NCBI GenBank assembly: GCA_943908475.1 | Contig: CALTTG010000002.1 | Coordinates: 1-64,000, forward strand | DNA length: 64,000 nt | Source of the DNA: an uncultured Burkholderiales bacterium | Lineage (GTDB): Bacteria; Pseudomonadota; Gammaproteobacteria; Burkholderiales; Burkholderiaceae_C | Direction of reading: 5' to 3' | Shown: piece after piece, positions 32,644 to 40,424 of the stretch | Numbering within the stretch: position 1 is the stretch's first letter | How the letters are laid out: each line of letters starts with the position of its first letter | The notes under the pieces: model-generated | Database searches by the model: none | What the model was told of the DNA's origin: nothing | What the model saw: the letters and a program-made list of their open reading frames with translations, nothing else | Made by a program: the position numbers and the translations under genes

Positions 32644-33834
32644 GTGATTAAAAGATTTTTCTTTTCTGTTGTGTCGATGTGTTTTCTACTTCCCGCAGCA
32701 GCTGCGGCAGTTGATGACCTGTCATTGAAAATTGAGCACTCGATCGCCAGGCCCAAGGTGTTCATGCGAGCGGGTGGCGTTCACGTCAACATCAAAACAA
32801 AATCAGGTGATGCCTACGACGTGACCGGGCCGGTTGTGACCTTGGTTGAGTTGGAAAATGTCTTCAAACGGCCACTCTCAAACTATGGAAACATTAATTT
32901 CAGTTTGCCTGGCTATACCGATCAGGAAAACTTTGATTTCCTCTTCACCACAGATGTGCTGCAAGATTCGCAGAAAGGCATTCCTGTGCTGACCAATGCG
33001 ATGCGGGACGCAGGCATTGCAGGCATTGGTACGCCCGCAGGCATCAAGGGCATCGCCAATCAGAGTGCAAGCACTGCAGGGCTCAGCATCGGCGCATTCA
33101 TCGACAACGACTATCACTGGTTGGTCGAGGCTTATGTGTTGGCTGCACCTTTGTCAACGGGCGTCACGATCAGCGGAAGCACGATTCGGGGCAAGGTCCC
33201 GCGCGACGAGCTTCCTGGGGAGCGGCCGATTGCCATCGACGGTCAAGAAATCATCAGCACGAAAATTTTGCCGCCATTGGTCATGTTCGGGCGTTACTTT
33301 GGCGATGCCCGGAATGCATTCCGCCCCTATGTGGGTGCGATGGCGATGTACGCCATCTTTTTCGATGCCAAAGCCACTGAGGCTTTGAATGACTACGTGG
33401 GTGGTTCGAATCCAGGCGACACCACGGTCTCGATCAAGAATGCTTTTGGCGTGGGGCCCGTTCTGGGTTTCCAGGTGAACTTGTCAGACAGTTGGCATGC
33501 AAGTCTGAACATCGGACACGTCCGATTGAAGACGCAAGCGACGCTGACGACGCGGAACACCATGATCAGGTCTGACTCCAAGATTGCCCAAGATTTGGGC
33601 GTCGTGTCTGATCAGATCCTCGCTGGTGAAACCGTGTATGGCTCGCTCACGACTTGTCGTGGTGGTTATGAAGATGCTTGCAAGATCGTTGTCCAGAACG
33701 GTGGCCTGACTTCACTCATCATGAAGGGGATCGCCGCCGACCGAGGCAGTGCCAACTTGGGCACCTTTGTCCGCAAGACAGACACCACCCTGACCAACAC
33801 CATCTTCATGTTCAGTGTGGGCAGATCGTTTTGA
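32644..33834 (+). CDS. OmpW-like outer-membrane beta-barrel protein, copy 2
   Basis: A 396-residue paralogue of the gene at 30254, clearly similar along its whole length (for example MRAGGVHVNIKTKSGDAYDV, DVLQDSQKGIPVLTNAMRDAG, GIGTPAGIKG, LPPLVMFGRYFGDA). The signal peptide is residues 1-21. It keeps the Cys pair (TCRGGYEDAC) and the terminal Phe. The start is taken as GTG at 32644 because MIKRFFFSVVSMCFLLPAAA forms a proper signal peptide. A G-rich stretch precedes it. It lies 214 bp from the start of the divergent tail-less homologue, so the two may share a regulatory region. Confidence 0.82.
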   Translation: MIKRFFFSVVSMCFLLPAAAAAVDDLSLKIEHSIARPKVFMRAGGVHVNIKTKSGDAYDVTGPVVTLVELENVFKRPLSNYGNINFSLPGYTDQENFDFLFTTDVLQDSQKGIPVLTNAMRDAGIAGIGTPAGIKGIANQSASTAGLSIGAFIDNDYHWLVEAYVLAAPLSTGVTISGSTIRGKVPRDELPGERPIAIDGQEIISTKILPPLVMFGRYFGDARNAFRPYVGAMAMYAIFFDAKATEALNDYVGGSNPGDTTVSIKNAFGVGPVLGFQVNLSDSWHASLNIGHVRLKTQATLTTRNTMIRSDSKIAQDLGVVSDQILAGETVYGSLTTCRGGYEDACKIVVQNGGLTSLIMKGIAADRGSANLGTFVRKTDTTLTNTIFMFSVGRSF

Positions 33835-34153
33835 ATGCCATCAACATCGGTGCGCGTTGCCCATCTCTGGTCCGTCCCGAGCGACGGGCTCTTGAAGGGG
33901 GAGCGACATGCTTCACCTTGCTGGCGCTGGGCGGTGCGGTTGGCGAGACTCAGCAAGAGTGGATGTTTTGATTTCGTGATAAGTGAAACATCAAATGTCA
34001 ATTGGAGTTCGGCGGGCATCATGACTCAATGACCCCCTTGAATGGGTGTTTGAATGAATGCGGTTGTATGAAAAACCTAGGTGAAACCCACTACAAGGAC
34101 TTTCCCATCAAGGGCATGATGACTCATCGATGACCCCACACTACGGAGAATTC
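33835..34153 (+). other. Intergenic region before the first twin protein gene
   Basis: About 319 bp. No reading frame with real-gene character, terminator or clear promoter was seen. An ACGGAGAA ribosome-binding site for the next gene is at its end. Confidence 0.5.
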
Positions 34154-34879
34154 ATGAGCCTGTTCAAATCCAAGTTGGCTTTCGGTTTGTTGTTCGCATC
34201 CATGGCTGCTTCTCAGCAAGCGCATGCATTGACCCTGAACACATCCGGCTTGAAGGCTGACTCCTTCATCACGTTCTCTGTGGCTGGATCTGGGTCCACA
34301 CGTGCCGCAGGCATCGAGTTTGGCGGGTACGGCAACACGGTGACGATGCCGTCGGTTGAGGTGACCTTGCCCAACGGCCGGAAGGCTACGGTGCCGGTTT
34401 ATAACTTTCCCATCACGAAGGTTGATGTGTCTCTGAACTTCGCGTTGCAGGCCACTCCCAACCGGGGGATCACCAACCGCTCTGCTTTGCGCTTCACCAA
34501 TGAGTTTGGCGATGTCGTTTTGGCCAACTTCGATGTTGACTTCAAGAATGGCATCCTCTACTGCGACTTCCTGGATGTTGTGGGTCAGACGTCGGTCAAG
34601 CGCATCCCTCTCTACACCTTCGTGAAGACGCAGCCTGACAGCACGTCTCTCAAGGGCTTTGTGCTGAACCAGACCGGACAGATCGGGAAGTTGGTGTTCA
34701 CCAAGCAAGCATCTGACCTGTTGGCAGGTGGCTTGGCAATCGACGAAGTCTTGAGGGCGACTTTGGAGTCCATCGACTGGGGGGTCATTGACTTCAAGGT
34801 GACGTCCTACAAGCGGACCCCCAAGCTCAATGACCGTCCTCTGACACTCGCCGATGTGGCCGTGACACCGGCACCCTGA
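34154..34879 (+). CDS. Exported protein of unknown family, twin 1
   Basis: A 241-residue protein with a signal peptide ending QQAHA at residue 25. The mature protein is beta-rich and free of PEP-CTERM or lipobox signals: LTLNTSGLKADSFITFSV, VEVTLPNGRKATVPVYNFPI, RSALRFTNEFGDVVLANFDV, KRIPLYTFVKTQPDSTSLKG. I do not recognise the family. It contains NFDVDFKNGILYCDF, a pattern like the NLRFDLANNAVYADM motif of the PEP-CTERM proteins upstream. GGAGAA precedes the ATG at 34154. It has its own terminator and a near-twin downstream. Confidence 0.85.
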   Translation: MSLFKSKLAFGLLFASMAASQQAHALTLNTSGLKADSFITFSVAGSGSTRAAGIEFGGYGNTVTMPSVEVTLPNGRKATVPVYNFPITKVDVSLNFALQATPNRGITNRSALRFTNEFGDVVLANFDVDFKNGILYCDFLDVVGQTSVKRIPLYTFVKTQPDSTSLKGFVLNQTGQIGKLVFTKQASDLLAGGLAIDEVLRATLESIDWGVIDFKVTSYKRTPKLNDRPLTLADVAVTPAP

Positions 34880-34894
34880 GCGTCCTGCTCCTCG

Positions 34895-34919
34895 AAAGCC
34901 GCTGCAGTGCAGCGGCTTT
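34895..34919 (+). terminator. Rho-independent terminator after twin 1
   Basis: An AAGCCGCTGCA/TGCAGCGGCTT stem followed by T-rich sequence, about 20 bp after the stop codon. Confidence 0.88.
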
Positions 34920-35120
34920 TTGTTTTTTGGCTTGCCAAGAAGGCTAAATTGAGGGTTAACTAGGGCATCAAACCTGTTTCGGGGCACATAACCCCTTAAA
35001 CAAGTGGTGTGTTTATTCCTCGCGTTGCACGGATCCTAGGGCAACCCACGAGGGCAACCGGATGATGGCCCGGCATGATTACTCCGTCGGTTGAACAACT
35101 TTCCTTAACGGAGATCACAC

Positions 35121-35846
35121 ATGAACATCATCAAAGCCAAGTTCGCTTTCGGTCTGGCCGCTCTGTCGCTGGCTGCTGCTCACAACGCAAACGCTCTGAC
35201 CCTGAACACCTCGGGTCTGAAGGCTGACTCGATCATCACTTTCTCCGTCGAGGGCGCCGGTTCGACTCGCGCTGCTGGCATCAATTTCGGCGGCCTGGGC
35301 AACACCATCACCCTGCCACCTGTGGAAGTCACGCTGCCCAACGGTCGCAAGGCAACAGCCCCTGTGTACAACTTCCCCATCACCAAGGCTGATGTTTCCT
35401 TGAGCTGGGACCTGAAGGCCACGCCCAACACCGGCCTCACCAATCGCTCGGCACTGCGTTTTACCAACGAATTTGGTGATGTGGTTCTGGCCAACTTCGA
35501 CGTCGACTTCAAGGGTCAAGTGCTGTACTGTGACCTGATCGACACCGTGGCCGGCACGACCGCCAAACGCATTCCCCTGTACACATTCATCAAGACTCAG
35601 CCTGATTCGACCTCGCTGAAGGGTTTTGTGCTGAACCAAACGGGCCAGTTGGGCAAGCTGGTGTTCACCAAGGAAGCCGCTGATCGTTTGGCTGCCGGCC
35701 TGAACATTGACGACGTGCTGCGCAGCACCCTGGAAGTGATCGACTGGGGCAAGATCGACATCAAGGTGACCTCTTACAAGCGCTCGCCCAAGGTCAACGA
35801 CAAGCCCTTGACGCTGGCTGATGTTCCTGCTCTGCCTCAAGAGTAA
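35121..35846 (+). CDS. Exported protein of unknown family, twin 2
   Basis: A 241-residue paralogue of the gene at 34154, exactly the same length and with no gaps that I can see. The signal peptide ends NANA at residue 24. Shared blocks include LNTSGLKADSIITFSVEG, LPNGRKATAPVYNFPITKAD, RSALRFTNEFGDVVLANFDV and TQPDSTSLKGFVLNQTGQ. Codon use is clearly more GC-rich and more regular than in twin 1, which suggests higher expression or longer residence. GGAG precedes the ATG. The function is unknown. A strong terminator follows. Confidence 0.87.
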   Translation: MNIIKAKFAFGLAALSLAAAHNANALTLNTSGLKADSIITFSVEGAGSTRAAGINFGGLGNTITLPPVEVTLPNGRKATAPVYNFPITKADVSLSWDLKATPNTGLTNRSALRFTNEFGDVVLANFDVDFKGQVLYCDLIDTVAGTTAKRIPLYTFIKTQPDSTSLKGFVLNQTGQLGKLVFTKEAADRLAAGLNIDDVLRSTLEVIDWGKIDIKVTSYKRSPKVNDKPLTLADVPALPQE

Positions 35847-35879
35847 TTCTTTGATCTGATTCTTTCAGATTGAGTGCAG

Positions 35880-35903
35880 CGCCGGCCTTGTGCCGGCGTT
35901 TTT
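35880..35903 (+). terminator. Rho-independent terminator after twin 2
   Basis: CGCCGGC-CTTGT-GCCGGCG stem-loop followed by five T residues. Its T tract touches the stop codon of the convergent MFS transporter gene. Confidence 0.9.
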
Positions 35904-37132
35904 CATGCTGAATCTGTTGGGTTGTGGGGTTTCAACCTGCCCACCCACCCAATCAGCAACGCGCTGGTGACCAGGGCCAGCCAGCCGCAGCGTTCGTAGC
36001 CGATCACGTGGCCATCGGCGCCTCGGCTGATGAGCACGCCGCCGATCCAGGACGCCAGGCCCATGCCGCCCGACATCACGGCGTTGTTGACGCTCATGAA
36101 ACTGCCCCGCAAGTGGGGCGCCGGGGTGGCCGACAGCAAGGCCATGCCAGGCACCATGCGGCCTGACACGAGCACGAAGAAAGCGGTGGTCACCACCAGC
36201 AGCAGGGCCAGGTGCCCGGTTTGCAGGTGCGTGAGGGCCATCATGGGCAGCACGGCCAGCACCACCAGCATGCGGTAGACCTTGACCTTGCCCATGGTGT
36301 CGGCCAGGCGGCCCCACAGCCGGGAGGTGAACAAGGTCGCCACGCCGCCCAGCAGGTAGATCCAGGGCACTTGGTCGGCCGTGATGCCGAGGTTGGTCGT
36401 GGTGTAGATGGTGATGTACGGGATGATGGAGAAGCTGCCCAGCATCATCACGCCAGACAGCCCAAAGGCCCGCCAGTGCATGGGCACGCTGATGACGGCG
36501 TGCAGGGATTGCCAGGCCGATTGCGATTGAGAGGGCGATTTCAAGTGACCATCGAGCACGGGCACAACCTTCCAGGCCCCGACCAGGATCACGCTGGAGG
36601 CCAGTGCGATGGCGATGAAGGGCATGTGCCATCCCCAATGGGTGGCCAGCCAGAGTGACAGCGGCACGCCGGCCACGGTGGAGATGGAGAAAGCGGCCAT
36701 GACCACGCCCATGGCTTGGCCGCGCCGCTGGTAGGGGATGGTGTCGGCCACGATGGTTTGCACCAGCGAGCCCAGCACGCCACCGAACACACCGGCCAGC
36801 ACGCGTGCCACCATCAGCGTGGCATAGGTGGGGGCCAGTCCGCAGGCCAGGGTGGCCAGGACAAAGCCGGCATACAGCACCGCCAGCGAACGTTTGCGTT
36901 CGACGCGGTCAATGAACAAGGAGGCGGTCAGCCCCGACACGCCGGCGGCCAGCGAGTACACCGACACCAGCAGCCCAAACTGAGCGTCGCTGAGCTGGAA
37001 CAGGTGGGTGAGTTGCGGCCCCAGCGGCATCATGATCATGAAGTCCACGATGTGGGTGAACTGAATGGCGGCCAGGCACCACAACATCCACCGTTCTTGC
37101 GTGGTGGTCAAGCTGGGGGCGGTGGTGCTCAT
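35903..37132 (-). CDS. MFS transporter
   Basis: A 409-residue integral membrane protein with about 12 membrane segments. Motif A-like residues occur in loop 2-3 (SLFIDRVERKRSLAVLY) and the sequence resembles the DHA1 drug/arabinose efflux group (QFTHIVDFMIMMPLGPQLTH at the N-terminus). It probably exports a small molecule; the substrate is unknown. A TetR-type regulator gene lies 68 bp upstream on the same strand, a typical arrangement for a regulated efflux pump. Confidence 0.88.
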   Translation of the reverse strand: MSTTAPSLTTTQERWMLWCLAAIQFTHIVDFMIMMPLGPQLTHLFQLSDAQFGLLVSVYSLAAGVSGLTASLFIDRVERKRSLAVLYAGFVLATLACGLAPTYATLMVARVLAGVFGGVLGSLVQTIVADTIPYQRRGQAMGVVMAAFSISTVAGVPLSLWLATHWGWHMPFIAIALASSVILVGAWKVVPVLDGHLKSPSQSQSAWQSLHAVISVPMHWRAFGLSGVMMLGSFSIIPYITIYTTTNLGITADQVPWIYLLGGVATLFTSRLWGRLADTMGKVKVYRMLVVLAVLPMMALTHLQTGHLALLLVVTTAFFVLVSGRMVPGMALLSATPAPHLRGSFMSVNNAVMSGGMGLASWIGGVLISRGADGHVIGYERCGWLALVTSALLIGWVGRLKPHNPTDSA

Positions 37133-37200
37133 GGGCGTCTTTCGTCGGGGGCAGCCCGACAGTATCGACCATGGGGTCCGGTCCTGCTGAACCGGGGATT

Positions 37201-37917
37201 TCAGGCTTGCAGGCGCGTGGGGGTGCTGCGGACGTCGCCTTGGCCGACCAGGCCAGCGGCCATGTAGTCGACGATCCAGTTGACCAGCTCGAAAGGCTGA
37301 TTGGCGAAAATCTTGTCCAGCCCGAGGATGGACTGGCGCCCCAGCAGGCTGGCGTCTGACAGGCTGTGCAGCAAGTTCGCCGTGGTCAGCACCGTGAGGA
37401 AGAACAAGCGCTCACGGCTGTGGTGCGGGATCAAAGATTCCAGGTGGCGGCACATGCGGGCCATGTGGGCCTGGCTGCAACCGATCAACTGGTCTTGACC
37501 CATGTGCTGCGGCTGCCAGGTCAAGCGAGACAGAAAGCGGATGGACATCCGTCCTTCGGGAGAGGCCGAGTACATCAGCACCATGGGGGTGATCCACAGG
37601 CGCATCACTTCTTTGACGGTCAGGGTTCCCTGCTGCTGTGCCTCGTCCATGGAGTCAAGAGCTTGCTCTTGCATGGGCAGCAGCTGATCTTGCACGTGCT
37701 GGAGCACGGCAGCAATCAGGCCTTCCTTGCTTTGGAAGTGATAGTGCACCGCCGAGGGGTTGGCCTGGCCTGCGGCGCTGACGATCTGTCGCAAAGAGAC
37801 CCCATCGACCCCGTGTTTGGCAAACAGGGTCAAGGCGGCCCGAACGATGGCCTCCCGGGTGTCCGTGTCGGAAGCTCGGGGGCGGTTGGGCATGGATCGC
37901 GGCAGGGGCGTTGACAT
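37201..37917 (-). CDS. TetR family transcriptional regulator
   Basis: A 238-residue regulator. The N-terminal TetR HTH is REAIVRAALTLFAKHGVDG, then VSLRQIVSAAGQANPSAVHY and HFQSKEGLIAAVL. The C-terminal ligand domain is helical and of unknown specificity. It probably represses the MFS gene downstream. GACATATGTC, a perfect 10-bp palindrome at 37913-37922, overlaps its own start codon and could be part of an autoregulatory operator. An alternative start is at 37893. Confidence 0.9.
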   Translation of the reverse strand: MSTPLPRSMPNRPRASDTDTREAIVRAALTLFAKHGVDGVSLRQIVSAAGQANPSAVHYHFQSKEGLIAAVLQHVQDQLLPMQEQALDSMDEAQQQGTLTVKEVMRLWITPMVLMYSASPEGRMSIRFLSRLTWQPQHMGQDQLIGCSQAHMARMCRHLESLIPHHSRERLFFLTVLTTANLLHSLSDASLLGRQSILGLDKIFANQPFELVNWIVDYMAAGLVGQGDVRSTPTRLQA

Positions 37918-37955
37918 ATGTCGTCATTGTGACTTGTTGGCACTTCTGTTTGGCG

Positions 37956-38010
37956 GTTGATCAGGGACAGTCCTGCCCCTTGTTCCTGGGAAGGGATGTC
38001 CCTGATCAAC
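37956..38010. repeat. Perfect 14-bp inverted repeat
   Basis: GTTGATCAGGGACA (37956-37969) and TGTCCCTGATCAAC (37997-38010) are exact inverted copies separated by 27 bp. They lie between the TetR gene and the O-antigen ligase family gene, 26 bp before the latter's start. No T tract follows. Either a regulator site or a leader hairpin is possible. Confidence 0.75.
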
Positions 38011-38035
38011 GGGTTGAATGGTCGACAATTGCGGG

Positions 38036-39862
38036 ATGCGTTTTTCCACACAAACCCTTTCAGGTTGGCAACAAGGCCTGTGGCCCTGGTTCTTGGTGGC
38101 CATGCTGGCGCCGACCCTGCTGGCGCCCAGCGATCCGCCCATGATCACCTTTTACAACCAGGTGTTGGCGGTCGGGGCTTGGGGGGCGTGTTTGATCGCC
38201 CTGGCGGCTCACCGGGGCGAGCGGCCGATCGGTGTGCGGGCCAGTGGACCGTTGTGGGCCTTGTCCGGCGTGCTGGCGGTGTGCTCGGCGGCGGCCATGG
38301 TGTCGGTGGTCTGGCGGGGCTTGCCCCTGGGTTTGGCCCTCATGGCGGTGGGATCGATGGCGGCGGCGGCCCTCGTGTTGTGGGGCACCTGGACGGCGTC
38401 GGCCCAGCACGGGGTGTCGAAGGCGATGGACTTGGTGGCCATGGCCCTGGCCTTCACGGCCATGGTGGCGATCATGCTGTCGGTGATCCAGGTGTTTGCA
38501 CCCCAGTGGGCCGATGGGGTGCTGATTGCCATCCCGTCTCGGGCAGGGCGTGCCGTGGCCAACCTTCGGCAACCCAATCACTTGAGCACCTTGCTGGTGA
38601 TGGGGGCCATGGCCTCGGTGTGGGTGGCCCGACGCGGCTTGTGGCCGGCTCACCTGGCCTGGGGCGTGGTGTTCCTGGCCATGGGTGCGGTCGTGATGAC
38701 GGCCTCTCGCACCGGCATGGTCGGCAGTTTCATTTTGCTGCTGTGGGCTTGGCGTGACCGCACCATGCCTCGCCACTTGCGCATGGCCATGGCGCTGGCC
38801 CCGGTGTTTTATGCCGTGTGGTGGGCTGGCATGTACGAATGGAACCAGGCGGTGGGGGGCAGTGCGTTTGCAGGCGCAGCGCGCCTGAACGATGGCAGCG
38901 ACATTTCCAGCTCTCGGTTCAAGATCTGGGCCAACGTCTGGTCGCTGATCCAGGCCCACCCTTGGTTCGGTGTGGGCTGGGGCGAGTTCAACGTGGCGTG
39001 GACCCTCACCAGTTTCCCGGGCCGCCCCACCGCTTTTTTCGACCACACCCACAACCTCGTCATGCAATGGGCGGTGGAGTTGGGCGTGCCCTTGACCCTC
39101 TTGCTGCTGGTGTTGCTGGCCGTGGGCTTCGGCGCCTTGTGGCGCACCTGGCCTTCTGCGTCTGCCTTGTCAGACCCCCAGGCGGCCGAGCGCCACTCTT
39201 TGGTGTGCGCGGCGGGGGCCATGGTGGCCATGGTCGGTCTGCACAGCTTGCTGGAGTACCCGTTGTGGTACGCCTATTTCATGTTGCCCACGGCAGCCGT
39301 TTGGGGCGTGGGGCTGGCAGCAGCGGCTGGCCTGCCCCTGTCTCGTGGCGGCGCCGATGAGGCGCCAGCACCCGCTCCCTCCGCGCGCGGGCTCGACTGG
39401 CGCCGACCGGCTGGGGCCGCCTTGGTGGTGGGCGCCGCTTGGTGTGCGATCGATTACCAGTGGGCCGTGAACATTTACGCTCCACGTTATGGGCACGCGC
39501 CTTTGGCAGACCGCATTGCCGCCGGGCAGCAACGGCTGTGGTTCGGCTACCAGGCCGACTACGCCCATGTCACGGGTCCGGACCTGGATGAGCCCAGTCT
39601 GCCGCCTCAGGCCTTCCACCGCACGCTGCACAACCTGGTCGACACCCGGTTGATGACCGCCTATGCCCGATCGCTGCACGAACATGGCGAGGTCGACAAG
39701 GCGCGCTTTGTCGTGGCCCGCATGCTGGAATTCAAGCCCGGCGTGGCCCGAGGGTTCTTGCTTCCCTGCCGAGACCAGACCGTGTCATTGGCGCCCAAGC
39801 CCTTCCAGTGCGAGGCGCCGCAACGTCATTACGCCTGGCACGAGCTGTTGCCCCGCCAGTGA
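38036..39862 (+). CDS. PglL/Wzy-type O-antigen ligase family protein
   Basis: A 608-residue polytopic membrane protein. About ten to twelve hydrophobic segments are followed by a soluble C-terminal part. The periplasmic Wzy_C region contains NQAVGGSAFAG, SSSRFKIWANVWSLIQAHPW, VGWGEFNVAWT and FFDHTHNLVMQWAVELG, the pattern of PglL-type O-oligosaccharyltransferases and O-antigen ligases. It may transfer glycans to pilin or other proteins. The end of the gene overlaps the convergent moaC by 34 bp. The start at 38036 was preferred to 38018 because GCGGG is just upstream; both are possible. Confidence 0.85.
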   Translation: MRFSTQTLSGWQQGLWPWFLVAMLAPTLLAPSDPPMITFYNQVLAVGAWGACLIALAAHRGERPIGVRASGPLWALSGVLAVCSAAAMVSVVWRGLPLGLALMAVGSMAAAALVLWGTWTASAQHGVSKAMDLVAMALAFTAMVAIMLSVIQVFAPQWADGVLIAIPSRAGRAVANLRQPNHLSTLLVMGAMASVWVARRGLWPAHLAWGVVFLAMGAVVMTASRTGMVGSFILLLWAWRDRTMPRHLRMAMALAPVFYAVWWAGMYEWNQAVGGSAFAGAARLNDGSDISSSRFKIWANVWSLIQAHPWFGVGWGEFNVAWTLTSFPGRPTAFFDHTHNLVMQWAVELGVPLTLLLLVLLAVGFGALWRTWPSASALSDPQAAERHSLVCAAGAMVAMVGLHSLLEYPLWYAYFMLPTAAVWGVGLAAAAGLPLSRGGADEAPAPAPSARGLDWRRPAGAALVVGAAWCAIDYQWAVNIYAPRYGHAPLADRIAAGQQRLWFGYQADYAHVTGPDLDEPSLPPQAFHRTLHNLVDTRLMTAYARSLHEHGEVDKARFVVARMLEFKPGVARGFLLPCRDQTVSLAPKPFQCEAPQRHYAWHELLPRQ

Positions 39863-40323
39863 CCGCTGCGTCCGCCTGATTTTTCCAGCAGGCGGACGTC
39901 TGTGATGCACATGCCTTTTTCGGCGGCCTTGAGCATGTCGTAGATGGTGAGCAGGCCCACTTGCACGGCGGTCAGGGCTTCCATTTCCACGCCGGTGGGG
40001 CCCACGGTTTGCGCCGTGACTTGGCATCGAACGCCCGGCAATTGGGGCAGGACCTCAAACTCGACGGCCACCTTGGTCAAGGGCAGGGGGTGACACAGCG
40101 GCACCAGATCGGCCGTGCGCTTGGCGCCCTGGATGGCCGCGATGCGCGCCACGCCCAGCACGTCGCCCTTGCCCGCGCGACCTTGCGTGACCAAGGCCAG
40201 GGTGTCGGCCTGCATGCGGATCACGCCTTCGGCCACTGCGGTGCGCAAAGTGGGGGCCTTGGCCGACACGTCCACCATGTGGGCTTGTCCGTGTTCGTCG
40301 AAGTGGGTCAGTGGGGTCGTCAT
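39829..40323 (-). CDS. moaC: Cyclic pyranopterin monophosphate synthase MoaC
   Basis: A 164-residue enzyme of molybdenum cofactor synthesis that makes cPMP with MoaA. Hallmarks: KGDVLGVARIAAIQGAKRT, DLVPLCHPLPL and GVEMEALTAVQVGLLTIYDM with KGM near the C-terminus. It is divergent from the M48 peptidase gene. Other moa genes are not in the window. Its 3' end overlaps that of the O-antigen ligase family gene by 34 bp. Confidence 0.96.
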   Translation of the reverse strand: MTTPLTHFDEHGQAHMVDVSAKAPTLRTAVAEGVIRMQADTLALVTQGRAGKGDVLGVARIAAIQGAKRTADLVPLCHPLPLTKVAVEFEVLPQLPGVRCQVTAQTVGPTGVEMEALTAVQVGLLTIYDMLKAAEKGMCITDVRLLEKSGGRSGHWRGNSSCQA

Positions 40324-40424
40324 GGGCGCGGCCTGCAGATTGCCGGATGTAAAAGGCGTGGAGGTGCCGTCATTGTGGCGGCTTTCCCGCCGAGCCGGCC
40401 GCCGGCTCGACGCATACTGTGCGC

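Noticed and set aside
27840..35846. Exosortase or PrsK/PrsR genes within the PEP-CTERM cluster
   Set aside because: None of the genes has the membrane topology or Cys/Arg/His motifs of exosortase, nor a histidine kinase domain.
34154..35846. PEP-CTERM tail on the twin exported proteins
   Set aside because: Both end in polar sequence (LADVAVTPAP and LADVPALPQE) with no hydrophobic helix or basic tail.
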